Of a DNA stretch of 64,000 nucleotides, positions 32,988 through 41,183 are shown piece after piece. The translations under genes were made by a program, and so were the position numbers. The notes under the pieces are model-generated. The model had not been told where the DNA came from. It worked only from the letters and a program-made list of their open reading frames with translations, and did no database searches. The first letter of the stretch is position 1; each line of letters starts with the position of its first letter. The stretch is from JALZKA01 sp963717635 (GTDB taxonomy: Bacteria > Actinomycetota > Thermoleophilia > Solirubrobacterales > 70-9), in assembly GCA_963717635.1 (NCBI GenBank), contig OY970347.1, positions 310,001-374,000 on the forward strand. The letters are read 5' to 3'.

Positions 32988-33806
32988 CTCTGAGGCGGCG
33001 CCGACCAGCGTCGTGACAACGGCCTCGTAGAAGCCGTCGCCCATCGCGCCCTCGGTCACCGTCGCGTTGGCGAACCGCGGCAGCGCCTCGCGCAGCGCCT
33101 CGTCGTGCTCGGGGCCATTGGCGACACAGAAGAAGCGGTCGACCGACGCCGCAGCCTCGAGGTCCTCGATCGAGTCGCCGACGGCGATGCACTCGGCGGA
33201 GCCGTAGCCGCGCGCGCGGCGGTGGGCCTCCACGCCCTTTGCCTTGCTGGCCCCGCCGGGAACCAGGTGGTAGGCGTGGGTTCGCCCCTCGATCGCCTCC
33301 ATCGGCCGCCCGATCGCGCCGTTGTCGAGGAAACGGAGGTCGGCGTGACCCGCCGCGGCGATCAGCTCGTTTGCCTCGGCGACGTCGACCCTGCCCCGCA
33401 TCAGCAGCGACAGCTCGCGGCCGGTGTGCCAGGGCGCGTGCCACTCGAGCGTCGCCTCGAAGCGCTCGAACAGCAGCTCGGGGATCCCGGCGTCGATCAT
33501 CTTCTGCGCCGGCGAGCCGTTCTCGTCGGGCTGCCAGTCGCCGGTCAGAAAAGTCCGCTCGCCGTCGATCACCATCGCGCAGCCGGCCTCGTAGATGTAC
33601 GAGGTCTGGCCCAGCAACCGCGCGTCGGAGCGGACCTGCGCCTCGCGCCGGCCGGACATGATCACGACCTCGACGTCCGCGCGGTGACAGGCCTCGAGCC
33701 CGCGCGCTTGCTGCAGCGAGAAGTTGCCGTCCGGGTCGCGAAACAGCGAACCCAGCGGTCCCAGCAGGGTGCCGTCGAGGTCGGTGTAGACACAGCGCAA
33801 GGACAT
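32970..33806 (-). CDS. HAD superfamily phosphatase (Cof/MPGP-like)
   Basis: The 278-aa protein shows motif I YTDLDGTLLG (nucleophile and acid/base Asp), motif II VIMSGRRE, the motif III lysine in GGASKAKGVEAH, and motif IV VGDSIEDLEAA. A C2-type cap lies between motifs II and III. It resembles sugar-phosphate phosphatases such as mannosyl-3-phosphoglycerate phosphatase; the substrate is unknown. Its start lies 20 bp from the start of the divergent DHPS-like gene. Confidence 0.85.
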   Translation of the reverse strand: MSLRCVYTDLDGTLLGPLGSLFRDPDGNFSLQQARGLEACHRADVEVVIMSGRREAQVRSDARLLGQTSYIYEAGCAMVIDGERTFLTGDWQPDENGSPAQKMIDAGIPELLFERFEATLEWHAPWHTGRELSLLMRGRVDVAEANELIAAAGHADLRFLDNGAIGRPMEAIEGRTHAYHLVPGGASKAKGVEAHRRARGYGSAECIAVGDSIEDLEAAASVDRFFCVANGPEHDEALREALPRFANATVTEGAMGDGFYEAVVTTLVGAASELPRRP

Positions 33807-33813
33807 CGGGGGC

Positions 33814-33820
33814 TACGGTA
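33814..33820. promoter_or_regulatory. overlapping divergent -10 elements
   Basis: TACGGT (33814-33819, plus) ends 7 nt before ATG 33827. On the minus strand TACCGT (33820-33815) ends 8 nt before the HAD ATG at 33806. Both genes would be leaderless and polymerase could occupy only one side at a time. Confidence 0.45.
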
Positions 33821-33826
33821 GTCAGG

Positions 33827-34690
33827 ATGGGCATTTGGCGGCTGCGCGACGGCCTCGAGCTGAGCTTCCCGCCGCCGCTGGCGGCCGGCGTCGTGAACGT
33901 GACCGCCGACTCGTTCTACTCGGGCGCTCGCAGCGTCACGCCCGAGCAGGCGGTGGCCGACGGGCTGCGCCTGGTCGAGGCGGGGTTCGACCTGCTCGAC
34001 GTGGGGTCGCTCGCAGCTCGCAGCGGTCCGCCCGTGCCCGCCGACGCGGAGGCCGCGAAGCTGGCGCCCGCGATCGCGGGGCTCGTCGCGGACGCAGGCG
34101 TTCCGATCCTGGCCGACACGTTCTCGGCGGCGGTCGCGCGCGCCGCGCTCGACGCGGGAGCGGCCGGCATCAACGACATCTCCGGCGGCTCGGAGGAGAT
34201 GTTCGCCCTCGTCGCCGAGTCAGGATGCGGGTACGTCCTGATGCACATCGAGGGACCCCCGCGCGAGGATCGGATCCCGCGGCGCTACGACGACGTCGTC
34301 GCGTACCAGAAGGCCTGGTTCAGCGGGCGGATTGAGGCGGCCGTGGCGGCCGGCGTCGCCGAGGAAGCGATCGTCCTCGACCCCGGGCCGGACTTCGACA
34401 AGGGCGTCGACGACAACGTCGAGCTCCTGCGCCGGCTCGGCGAGCTGCGCGAGCTCGGCCGTCCGGTGTTCGCGGCGATTTCGCGCAAGGACTTCCTCGG
34501 CGCGATCGTGGCCGGGTCCTGGGAGCGGCGGGTCGACGCCGACCGCCGCGGCGCGGCCACGGCGGCCGCGGCCACCCTCGCGACCGTGCAGGGAGCGGAG
34601 ATCCTGCGGCTGCACGACTCCGAGGCGCTCGACGCGATGCGCGTGGCCGCCGCGATCACCACGCTCAGCACACCGAACGTCCCGGAGTGA
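33827..34690 (+). CDS. dihydropteroate synthase-like protein
   Basis: The 287-aa TIM-barrel protein matches DHPS blocks: GVVNVTADSFYSGAR (normally NxTPDSFSDGG), DVGSLAARSG, INDISGG, and a terminal LRLHD. DHPS joins p-aminobenzoate to hydroxymethyldihydropterin pyrophosphate in folate synthesis. The TPDSF proline is replaced by alanine and no other folate genes are adjacent, so it may be a paralogue with altered function. Its stop overlaps the helicase GTG by 4 nt. Confidence 0.8.
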   Translation: MGIWRLRDGLELSFPPPLAAGVVNVTADSFYSGARSVTPEQAVADGLRLVEAGFDLLDVGSLAARSGPPVPADAEAAKLAPAIAGLVADAGVPILADTFSAAVARAALDAGAAGINDISGGSEEMFALVAESGCGYVLMHIEGPPREDRIPRRYDDVVAYQKAWFSGRIEAAVAAGVAEEAIVLDPGPDFDKGVDDNVELLRRLGELRELGRPVFAAISRKDFLGAIVAGSWERRVDADRRGAATAAAATLATVQGAEILRLHDSEALDAMRVAAAITTLSTPNVPE

Positions 34691-37038
34691 GTGCTATGGC
34701 GGGGGTTCCGGGACGTTCGGCGAGTGGGGTGATCGACGCGGCCTGGCGCAACGTGATCGCCAACGGCGCCGACGACGGCCGCCTGGTGGCGACGTCGTTC
34801 GAATCGCCGCGTGACGCCGTCGAACTGCCACTGCCCGGCGATCTGCCGCCGGTCCTCGTCGACGGGCTTCATTCGGCGGGGATCGACCGCCTCTACGCGC
34901 ATCAGAACGAGGCGCTCGGCGAGGCCGGCCAGGGCAACGTGATGGTCACTTCCGGGACCGCATCGGGCAAGTCGCTGTCGTTCAACCTGCCGGTGCTCGA
35001 GCGCCTCGCGATCGACCCCAAGGCCCGCGCGCTCTACCTCTACCCGACCAAGGCGCTCGCCCAGGATCAGGCGCGAAAGCTCTCGGGGCTCGGGCTCCCC
35101 TACCTGCGGCACGCGATCTACGACGGCGACACCCCGCGCGAAGACCGCCCCGCTGTGCGCCGGCGGTCGAACCTGATCCTGACGAACCCGGACATGGTCA
35201 ACATGGGCGTCCTACCGCACCACCGGGGCTGGGGCGACTTCCTCGCGAACCTCGAATGGGTCGTCGTCGACGAGGCCCACACCTATCGCGGCGTGTTCGG
35301 CTCGCACGTCGCGAACGTGCTCAGGCGCCTGCGGCGGGTCTGCCGCCTCTATCGCGCCGAGCCGCGCTTCCTGCTCGCCTCGGCCACCATCGCGAACCCG
35401 GGCGAGCTGGCCGAGCGCCTGGTGGGCGAGCCGGTCTCCGTCGTCTCGTCGGACGGTGCGCCGCGGGCCGGCCGCCGGATCGTGATGTGGAACCCGCCGC
35501 TGATCGAGGAGCGCACGCAGGCCCGCCGGTCGCCGCTCTCAGAGGGCGCCGAGCTGTTTGCCGACCTGGTCTCCGAGGGGATGCGGACGATCTGCTTCCT
35601 GCGCTCGCGCAAGGGGATCGAGCTGATCCAGCGCTTCGCACGGACCCGGCTCGAGGAGCGGGGCCAGGCCGACCTCGCCGAGCTGATCGCGCCCTACCGG
35701 GCCGGCTACACCCCACAGCAGCGGCGCGAGATCGAGGCACGCCTGTCGGCCGGCGAGCTGCTGGGAGTGGTCGCCACCAACGCGCTCGAGCTGGGCATCG
35801 ACATCGGCGAGCTCGACGCCTCGATCTGCGTGACCTTCCCGGGGACCGTCGCCAGCTTGCGACAGATGTGGGGCCGGGCGGGCCGGCGGACCGAGGGCCT
35901 CGCCGTCTACATCGCCGGCGACGACGCGCTCGACCAGTTCTTCTGCCGCCATCCCGACGAGTTCCTCGAGCGGCCGGTCGAGGCGGCGATCCTCGACCAC
36001 CGCAACGAGCGGATCCAGACCGGCCACGTACTCGCCGCCGCCTACGAGGCGCCCCTGGGCGGGACCGAGACACAGCCTGGTGGAGCCGACGACCGGATCC
36101 TCGGCGACGGTTGGCGCGAGCGGGCGGATGTCCTGGTCGGCTCCGGCGACCTACGCCGAAGCGCCGACGACCGCTATCTGCCGCGCGGCCCCGGGTTTCC
36201 GGCTGGGGAGCTCTCGCTGCGCTCGGCGTCGCTCGACTCGGTCGCCGTCGTCGACGCGTCGTCGGGCGAGATGCTCGGCACCGTCGAGGCCGAGCGGGCG
36301 TTCAGCACGGTGCACCCGGGAGCGGTCTATCTCCACATGGGCAGCTCCTACGAGGTGCGGGAGCTGGATCTGGATGGCCGGCGCGCGATCGTCGAGCCCT
36401 TCGAGGGCGACTGGTATACGCAGCCGAAGAAGGAGACGATGGTCTACGTGGACGAGATCGGCGAGACGTCGCAGGCCGATGGAGTCCACCCCGGCGTTGA
36501 TCTGTTCTTCGGCGAGGTCTCGGTGACCGAGCAGGTGATCGCCTACCAGCGCAAGCGCCTGTCCGACCACGAGGTGATCGACCTCACCGCGCTCCACCTC
36601 CCGGAGCAGAACTTCCCGACCCAGGCCCTTTGGTACGTCCTGCCCGACGAGCTGGCCGGGCCCGCGGCGCTGCCGCCGGAGGTCCAGCTCGGCGCGCTGC
36701 ATGCCGCCGAGCACTCGCAGATCGCGGTGCTGCCGCTGCTTGCGATGTGCGATCGCTGGGACATCGGCGGCCTCTCGACCAACGTCCACTTCCAGACGGG
36801 CCGGCCGACGATCTTCATCTACGACGGGCACCCAGGCGGCGTCGGCATAGCGCGTCGCGGGTTCGACCTGTTCGGCCGCCTGGTCGGCGACGCGTTGCGC
36901 CTGGTCTCCGAATGCCCGTGCGATGTCGGTTGCCCCTCCTGTGTCCAGAGCCCGAAGTGCGGCAACCTGAACGACCCGCTGCACAAGGCGGGCGCGATCG
37001 AGCTGATGGGGGGCATGCTGGGCCGCAATCAGGGTTAG
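34687..37038 (+). CDS. DEAD/DEAH-box helicase of the MrfA/YprA type (DUF1998)
   Basis: The 783-aa protein has an N-terminal Q-like region, Walker A TSGTASGKSLSFN, motif II VVVDEAHTY, motif III LASATIANP, then helicase C with VVATNALELGIDIG and QMWGRAGRR. The C-terminal DUF1998 region has a four-cysteine zinc site in CPCDVGCPSCVQSPKCGN. MrfA of Bacillus is a DNA-repair helicase for mitomycin damage. GTG 34687 overlaps the preceding stop. Confidence 0.9.
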   Translation: MSAMAGVPGRSASGVIDAAWRNVIANGADDGRLVATSFESPRDAVELPLPGDLPPVLVDGLHSAGIDRLYAHQNEALGEAGQGNVMVTSGTASGKSLSFNLPVLERLAIDPKARALYLYPTKALAQDQARKLSGLGLPYLRHAIYDGDTPREDRPAVRRRSNLILTNPDMVNMGVLPHHRGWGDFLANLEWVVVDEAHTYRGVFGSHVANVLRRLRRVCRLYRAEPRFLLASATIANPGELAERLVGEPVSVVSSDGAPRAGRRIVMWNPPLIEERTQARRSPLSEGAELFADLVSEGMRTICFLRSRKGIELIQRFARTRLEERGQADLAELIAPYRAGYTPQQRREIEARLSAGELLGVVATNALELGIDIGELDASICVTFPGTVASLRQMWGRAGRRTEGLAVYIAGDDALDQFFCRHPDEFLERPVEAAILDHRNERIQTGHVLAAAYEAPLGGTETQPGGADDRILGDGWRERADVLVGSGDLRRSADDRYLPRGPGFPAGELSLRSASLDSVAVVDASSGEMLGTVEAERAFSTVHPGAVYLHMGSSYEVRELDLDGRRAIVEPFEGDWYTQPKKETMVYVDEIGETSQADGVHPGVDLFFGEVSVTEQVIAYQRKRLSDHEVIDLTALHLPEQNFPTQALWYVLPDELAGPAALPPEVQLGALHAAEHSQIAVLPLLAMCDRWDIGGLSTNVHFQTGRPTIFIYDGHPGGVGIARRGFDLFGRLVGDALRLVSECPCDVGCPSCVQSPKCGNLNDPLHKAGAIELMGGMLGRNQG

Positions 37039-37045
37039 CCCGGGC

Positions 37046-37378
37046 GTGGCCATCCCCGTAGGCGACGTGATCGTCGCCGAAAGCGTCGGGCAGCGCCTGC
37101 GAGGTCTCGCGGGACGTGATGCCGACGAGCTGGCTCCGCTGTTTTTGCCCAGGTGCCGGTCGATCCACACGATCGGAATGCGCGCCTCGATTGACGTCGT
37201 TTGGCTGCGGATCGACCACGACGAGCGGGCGCAGGTGCTCGCGGTCGATGCCCGGGTCGCCCCGGGTCGGCTGCTCCGGGCACCGCGGCGCGGACGTGAT
37301 GTTGGAGCGCTGGAGCTTCCGGCCGGCCAGGCGAAGCGGCTGGGGATCCTCCCGGGAGTTGAGCTCGAGCTCGGCTAG
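37046..37378 (+). CDS. DUF192 family protein
   Basis: The 110-aa protein contains the DUF192 pattern RLRGLAGRD followed by PRCRSIHTIGMRASIDVVWL. It has a small beta-barrel fold of unknown function and no signal peptide here. It starts 7 nt after the helicase and its 3' end overlaps the convergent methyltransferase by 4 nt. Confidence 0.75.
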   Translation: MAIPVGDVIVAESVGQRLRGLAGRDADELAPLFLPRCRSIHTIGMRASIDVVWLRIDHDERAQVLAVDARVAPGRLLRAPRRGRDVGALELPAGQAKRLGILPGVELELG

Positions 37379-38265
37379 CCGTTGCGCACCAGGGCCATGC
37401 CGCCGAACCCGTAGGGCTCGCCGGCACCGTGGAGCAACCGCTCCTGTGCGTCCTCTGGACCCAGATCCTCCTCGGACTCGAGTCCGAACCGTTCGACGAA
37501 CTGTCCGGCCTCGCCTTGCGGAATCCCGAACTTGAACGGCTCGCCGCCGGCCGCGACCCGGCGGCGGAGCTGGGCGGCGCCGTAGAACGAGTCGTCGCCG
37601 TCGAGCATCTCCTTCCAGATGTAGTCGAAGCAGATCGCGCTGCCCGGGCCGGTTCCGGCGGCGAACCACCGCAACGTGGACTCGACCCCCTCGGGCTCGA
37701 GGTACGGCGTGACGCCGGACCACAGCACGATCGTTCGCGCCGCCGGGTCGAACCCGTGGGCGGCGAGGCGCTCGGCCAGGTCCTGCGTGTTGAAGTCGAC
37801 CTGGACGTATTCGACGTGGCCGGGCACCTCGCCGAAGATGGCTTCGAGCCGCTCGCGCTTGAGAGCCGCGGTGACCGGGTGGTCGACCTCGAACAGCGCT
37901 GCGCCGCTCAACTCCTCTCGTAGCCGGTAGGCCCGCGAGTCGAATCCGGCGCCGAGGAACACCACCTGAGTTGCGCCCGCCGCGACCTCGTCGGTCACGA
38001 TTTGATCCATGTGATGAGTGCGCGCCAGCTCGAACCAGAAGCTGCCCGGCAGAATCCGCTCGAACAGGCTTGGGAGGAGCCGGCGAACGCCAGGGACCTT
38101 CACCAGCGCGGTCAGCTTCAGTCCCGGCGAGATGAACCGGGCCGCCAGGTAGTCGGGTCCCCGCAATTCGGGGTCGGGCAGCGTCGTCGCCACCGCCCGC
38201 AGTGCGCAGGCCCCTTCGGCCGTCGAGCGGGCGAGCCGGCTGCCTTCCGCATCTCCAAGCGCCAC
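37375..38265 (-). CDS. class I SAM-dependent methyltransferase (LCM/Ppm-like family)
   Basis: The 296-aa protein has the leucine-carboxyl-methyltransferase-like blocks LARTHHMDQIVTDEV, VVFLGAGFDSRAYRL (SAM motif I), LFEVDHPVTAALKRERL, and LWSGVTPYLEPEGV. Actinobacteria carry many such putative O-methyltransferases, some acting on polyketides; the acceptor is unknown. It starts with GTG, with a -10 6 nt upstream. Confidence 0.85.
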   Translation of the reverse strand: MALGDAEGSRLARSTAEGACALRAVATTLPDPELRGPDYLAARFISPGLKLTALVKVPGVRRLLPSLFERILPGSFWFELARTHHMDQIVTDEVAAGATQVVFLGAGFDSRAYRLREELSGAALFEVDHPVTAALKRERLEAIFGEVPGHVEYVQVDFNTQDLAERLAAHGFDPAARTIVLWSGVTPYLEPEGVESTLRWFAAGTGPGSAICFDYIWKEMLDGDDSFYGAAQLRRRVAAGGEPFKFGIPQGEAGQFVERFGLESEEDLGPEDAQERLLHGAGEPYGFGGMALVRNG

Positions 38266-38271
38266 GGTCGC

Positions 38272-38277
38272 AACCTA
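38272..38277 (-). promoter_or_regulatory. -10 element of methyltransferase
   Basis: TAGGTT on the minus strand ends 6 nt before the GTG start at 38265. Confidence 0.4.
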
Positions 38278-38298
38278 CCGCGGGAAACCGCTGCCCGC

Positions 38299-38555
38299 AT
38301 GACGTTCGAGCCGGGTGGAAATGGTCGGAGTGCGTGAAGCCGGTCGTCGGCACCGACAGTTGCCAGGTCCGGCATGTCGGCGTTGCTCAGTCCGGCAGGC
38401 TCAACATCGCGCAGGAGGACGGGACCGAGGTCGAGATCGGATCCGGCGATGCCTACGTGATCGAGCCGGGTCACGACGCCTGGGTTGTGGGCGATGAGAC
38501 GTTCATCAGCCTCGAGTTCGAGACCAAGTCGGCAGAGGAATACGCCCGCTCGTAG
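38299..38555 (+). pseudogene. frameshifted cupin remnant
   Basis: ATG 38299 reads MTFEPG and then terminates as GNGRSA-stop. Shifting one frame continues the cupin consensus as WKWSECVKPVVGTDSCQVRH, then SGRLNIAQEDGTEVEIG and DAYVIEPGHDAWVVGDE. One missing base near 38313-38317 explains the break. The usual ~30 N-terminal residues of such cupins are also missing. A functional product of 74 aa from GTG 38334 is conceivable but would lack the first strands. Confidence 0.65.
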
Positions 38556-38609
38556 GAGGAATATGCCTGGCTGACCCGACCTCCGCGCCGCACAGCGCTG
38601 CCTACGAGA

Positions 38610-38636
38610 TCGCGAGGGCCGGAATCGAACCAGCGA
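38610..38636 (-). repeat. tRNA-Phe 3'-end fragment 5 (degenerate)
   Basis: The 27 nt match the 3' end of tRNA-Phe (acceptor strand and T arm) with two mismatches. The T stem still pairs (GCTGG with CCGGC). About 20 nt to the right, GGGACTCGAACCCCC resembles a T arm of another tRNA. This marks the far end of the tRNA-Phe repeat region. Confidence 0.5.
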
Positions 38637-38687
38637 GAGCTGGCGGCTCTACGCCGATAGGGACTCGAACCCCCGAAAGCGCCGTTT

Positions 38688-38693
38688 TACACT
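38688..38693 (+). promoter_or_regulatory. -10 element of VOC gene
   Basis: TACACT ends 7 nt before ATG 38701, which fits a leaderless transcript. Confidence 0.45.
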
Positions 38694-38700
38694 GCGCGGC

Positions 38701-39138
38701 ATGACAATCCACCGGATGGATCACGCCGGCGTTGTGGTCGAGGATCTCGCGGCTGGAATCGCGTTCTTCGTCGAACTGGGCATGGAACTTGAGGGCGAGG
38801 CAACGGTCGAGGGCGAATGGGTGGACCAGCTCGTCGGGCTGGACGGCGTCCGGGCGGACATGGCCGTCGTGCGGACCCCGGACGGCCACGGCCGAGTCGA
38901 GCTGTCGATGTTCCACACGCCGGTGGCCACAAGCAGTGCGCCGAGGGCGCCGGTGAACACCCCGGGGATCCCCCGCCTCACGTTCGTCGTCGACGCCGTC
39001 GACGACGTCCTCGACCGCCTGCGCGCCCACGGCGCCGAACTCGTGGGCGAGGTGGCCCAGTACAAGGACATCTACCGGTACTGCTACATCCGCGGGCCCG
39101 CCGGCATCATCATCGGGCTGGTCGAGGAACTCAGCTGA
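38701..39138 (+). CDS. VOC (glyoxalase-like) family protein
   Basis: The 145-aa protein has two beta-alpha-beta-beta-beta units of the vicinal oxygen chelate fold: MDHAGVVVEDLAAGIAFFVEL at the start and RLTFVVDAVDDVLDRLRAHGAE in the second half. Candidate metal ligands are His8, Glu near RVELSMFH and the Glu near the end. The substrate is unknown. It is the only plus-strand gene within the tRNA-Phe repeat region. Confidence 0.82.
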   Translation: MTIHRMDHAGVVVEDLAAGIAFFVELGMELEGEATVEGEWVDQLVGLDGVRADMAVVRTPDGHGRVELSMFHTPVATSSAPRAPVNTPGIPRLTFVVDAVDDVLDRLRAHGAELVGEVAQYKDIYRYCYIRGPAGIIIGLVEELS

Positions 39139-39177
39139 ACGACACCTCCGCGATGCGAGGCGAGCGTGAGGGGCGCC

Positions 39178-39565
39178 CTACTCCGAGAGCCCGGCGGCTT
39201 CGAGGGCATCAGCCTCTGTGGAGTGGTTACTCCACGACACGCACTTCCCATTTTGTCCACGGGCCGCGGCCCAAACGGCTTCGTCGAAAGGCGTACCGCT
39301 TCCCGACCCGTGTCCCGTAGCCCGCAGATGTACGACGCGTGTCGTCGTACTCACGGAACCCGACGATCTCCATCTTGAAGTCCGGAACAGCGCCGAAAAC
39401 CTCGTCCCACCACGCACGGACGTTCTCGTGGCCCCGACCTCGAAGGCTTTGGAAGATGGGAACGAACTCGACGTCCTCATCGAGAACCGCAAGTGCCGCG
39501 TCCAGATCTCGGCGGTTGAGGCTCTCGACGAGCCGGTAGGCGGCCTCTACGTTCTCGCTCGACAT
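39178..39565 (-). pseudogene. NTF2/SnoaL-like paralogue 10, frameshifted
   Basis: The reading frame starts MSSENVEAAYRLVESLNRRDLDA minus its last residues and runs to REYDDT. There the expected continuation (TRVVHLRATGHGSGSGTPFDEAVW to the tail DALEAAGLSE) is found in another frame, joining near 39338-39345. Without correction the product ends prematurely at 39227. It is the only NTF2 gene left in the fourth cassette and the most diverged. Its TAG stop and tail are still conserved. Confidence 0.7.
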
Positions 39566-39573
39566 CGCGTCGC

Positions 39574-39579
39574 AGTATC
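39574..39579 (-). promoter_or_regulatory. cassette 4 -10 element
   Basis: GATACT on the minus strand ends 8 nt before the ATG at 39565. The same hexamer stands before the first gene of every NTF2 trio. Confidence 0.4.
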
Positions 39580-39592
39580 TCGCGTCGGGAGA

Positions 39593-39639
39593 TGGCGAGG
39601 GCCGGAATCGGACCGGCGACACCACGATTTTCAGTCGTG
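39593..39639 (-). repeat. tRNA-Phe 3'-half fragment 4
   Basis: The 47 nt cover the tRNA-Phe 3' half from the first base of the anticodon stem to the discriminator, with one mismatch in the T loop region. The 5' half is absent, so it is not a functional tRNA. Its left side is followed by the 27-nt leader of the NTF2 gene at 39565. Confidence 0.75.
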
Positions 39640-39645
39640 GCCGGT

Positions 39646-39697
39646 GTTGCGGCTGTTCGTGGATGGTGTGTTGCCGATCCGTTTCCCACCTGAGCGG
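39646..39697. repeat. cassette-end block, copy in spacer 3
   Basis: The 52-nt block beginning GTTGCGGCTGTTCGTGGATG matches 42594-42645 with five differences. It lies just beyond tRNA fragment 4, between it and the end of the third NTF2 trio. It contains two GGGCAAC-like direct repeats on the minus strand. Confidence 0.65.
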
Positions 39698-39723
39698 CTG
39701 CGATACGAACCGGCCTGGCGGCT

Positions 39724-40122
39724 CTACTCCGACAGCCCGGCGGCTTCGAGGGCCCGATTCCGTTCGATGTGGATCGAGAGGCGAGCGATCTTGCTGTCGC
39801 TGAAGCTCCAGACGTGAAAGAAGCGGTTCCAAGTCTCGGCATCGCTCCCTTTGATCCGCCCGCCGTCGCGCACGACGGTGACCACCTGCTCGTCGTCAGC
39901 GTGGATCACCTCTTCAAGCTCGACGCGGAAGTTCTCGAACGTCTCCCAGTACTCCAGCAAGAACTCCTGGGCGGCTTCGAGTCCGTGAGTGACTCCGACC
40001 CCTGCTCCAACGCTGGTCGCGTCGACCTCGAAGTCGGTGTCGAACAGCTCTGGAGGCATCTGCCGGGTCGCGGTCACCCTCTCGTAATTGCGGCGCACGA
40101 TCTCCACGTTCTCCTGCGACAT
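39724..40122 (-). CDS. NTF2/SnoaL-like protein 9
   Basis: This 132-aa protein is the last of the third trio. The N-terminus MSQENVEIVRRNYERVTA is the family signature, and the cone-shaped NTF2 fold is suggested by the helix-helix-strand start and the paired C-terminal strands (RIKGSDAETWNRFFHVWSF). It ends RALEAAGLSE and stops with TAG. It begins exactly 3 nt after the stop of the preceding paralogue and in the same frame. Members of this fold are ligand-binding or isomerase-like enzymes; no substrate is known. Confidence 0.8.
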   Translation of the reverse strand: MSQENVEIVRRNYERVTATRQMPPELFDTDFEVDATSVGAGVGVTHGLEAAQEFLLEYWETFENFRVELEEVIHADDEQVVTVVRDGGRIKGSDAETWNRFFHVWSFSDSKIARLSIHIERNRALEAAGLSE

Positions 40123-40125
40123 CGT

Positions 40126-40524
40126 CTACTCCGACAGCCCGGCGGCTTCGAGGGCTTCGGCGAGCTTCTGGTATGGCCGGAAGTAGAGGATTTGCCCGTC
40201 TCGTATCTCGTAGAAGTAGGCGGTTCGGTAGGTGATCGGCGGCGCTCCTCCCCCTCCGACGTTGGTAGTCCGGCTCAGGACAACCACGCGGGAGCCGATG
40301 GGGCGGATGTCCTCTATCTCGAAACGGACCTCCTCCCAGATCGCGTAGACATCGGCAAGAGCCTGCCTGACTCCGTCGCGTCCCCTGTAGCTCCCTCCCT
40401 CCAAGAGGTTTCTGGGCAGCAAGAACTCGCAGTCCGGATCGAAACACTCGACGAAGCCCTCTTCGTCTCGCTTCTCGATCATCCGCAGCATCCTGCCTGC
40501 GATCTCCACGTTCTCCTCCGACAT
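40126..40524 (-). CDS. NTF2/SnoaL-like protein 8
   Basis: This 132-aa protein is the middle gene of the third trio. It starts MSEENVEIAGRMLRMIEKRD. The core holds ECFDPDCEFLLPRNLLEGG and SYRGRDGVRQALADVYAIWEE, a typical SnoaL-like layout, then a strand pair around GDGQILYF-like IRDGQILYFRPY. It ends EALEAAGLSE-TAG. Gaps to both neighbours are exactly 3 nt and in frame. Confidence 0.8.
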   Translation of the reverse strand: MSEENVEIAGRMLRMIEKRDEEGFVECFDPDCEFLLPRNLLEGGSYRGRDGVRQALADVYAIWEEVRFEIEDIRPIGSRVVVLSRTTNVGGGGAPPITYRTAYFYEIRDGQILYFRPYQKLAEALEAAGLSE

Positions 40525-40527
40525 CGC

Positions 40528-41076
40528 CTACTGCGACAGCCCGGCGGCCTCAAGGGCCTTGTCCCAGCCGCCCTCTTCCATGTAGAGGTTCTGCCTCGTG
40601 ATCCTGCCTCGCGACGAGAGCAAGTACGCCATGCCGGCGTTCTTGAACCCTGTCGCCACTCCGCTGGCTCGCCCTTGGGCCTTCAGGTCACAGCGGATGG
40701 CGATTCGGTCGCCGCCATCGGCCAAGGAGAGAATTGTCCACCCCCAGTCGCCGAAAGCCTCATCCAGATCGGCAAACATCTCGCGGATGCCTTCGTGGCC
40801 GCGATAGCAGTCTCTGAACCCCGCGCCGTCCATGCCGATGAATCGGACCTCGACGTCCGACTCGTAGCCCGGCAGGATCAGCTCGACATCGCTTCGATTC
40901 ACGGCGGCGAACGCGTTCGTGAACAGCCGGGTGAGCAGCCGCTGCCTCGCTGCCGATCCAACTCGCGCGTGGGCCACCAAAGCGGTTGCGACTCGTCCCA
41001 GCGCCGGCATCCGAACCACCAGGCGATCCGCCGACGATCTGCCTGCCGCTCCGGACGTGGAGAGATCGCTGGACAT
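40528..41076 (-). CDS. NTF2/SnoaL-like protein 7 (N-terminally extended)
   Basis: This 182-aa protein is the first gene of the third trio. It differs by a ~50-residue N-terminal extension (MSSDLSTSGAAGRSSADRL), replacing the usual MSEENVEIVRR. The fold core then follows (YRGHEGIREMFADLDEAFGD). It ends KALEAAGLSQ-TAG, the only tail ending in Gln. A conserved GATACT lies 9 nt upstream, and tRNA fragment 3 just beyond it. Confidence 0.78.
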   Translation of the reverse strand: MSSDLSTSGAAGRSSADRLVVRMPALGRVATALVAHARVGSAARQRLLTRLFTNAFAAVNRSDVELILPGYESDVEVRFIGMDGAGFRDCYRGHEGIREMFADLDEAFGDWGWTILSLADGGDRIAIRCDLKAQGRASGVATGFKNAGMAYLLSSRGRITRQNLYMEEGGWDKALEAAGLSQ

Positions 41077-41085
41077 CGCCCGTTC

Positions 41086-41091
41086 AGTATC
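41086..41091 (-). promoter_or_regulatory. cassette 3 -10 element
   Basis: GATACT on the minus strand ends 9 nt before the ATG at 41076, within the conserved 28-nt leader between tRNA fragment and gene. Confidence 0.4.
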
Positions 41092-41104
41092 TCGCGTCGC
41101 TAGA

Positions 41105-41132
41105 TGGCGAGGGCCGGAATCGAACCGGCGAC
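41105..41132 (-). repeat. tRNA-Phe 3'-end fragment 3 (short)
   Basis: The 28 nt correspond exactly to the acceptor 3' strand and T arm of tRNA-Phe. The anticodon arm is missing and the fragment is fused directly to GCCCATCCGTTGCCCACC, part of the cassette-end block. A deletion between the two repeats explains this shorter junction. Confidence 0.7.
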
Positions 41133-41183
41133 GCCCATCCGTTGCCCACCTGAGCGGTTGCGGTGCGAACCGGACTGGCGGTG

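Noticed and set aside
38556..38700. A second complete tRNA gene next to the cupin remnant
   Set aside because: Only T-arm-like pieces are visible (38610-38636 and near 38650-38668); no full cloverleaf can be drawn.
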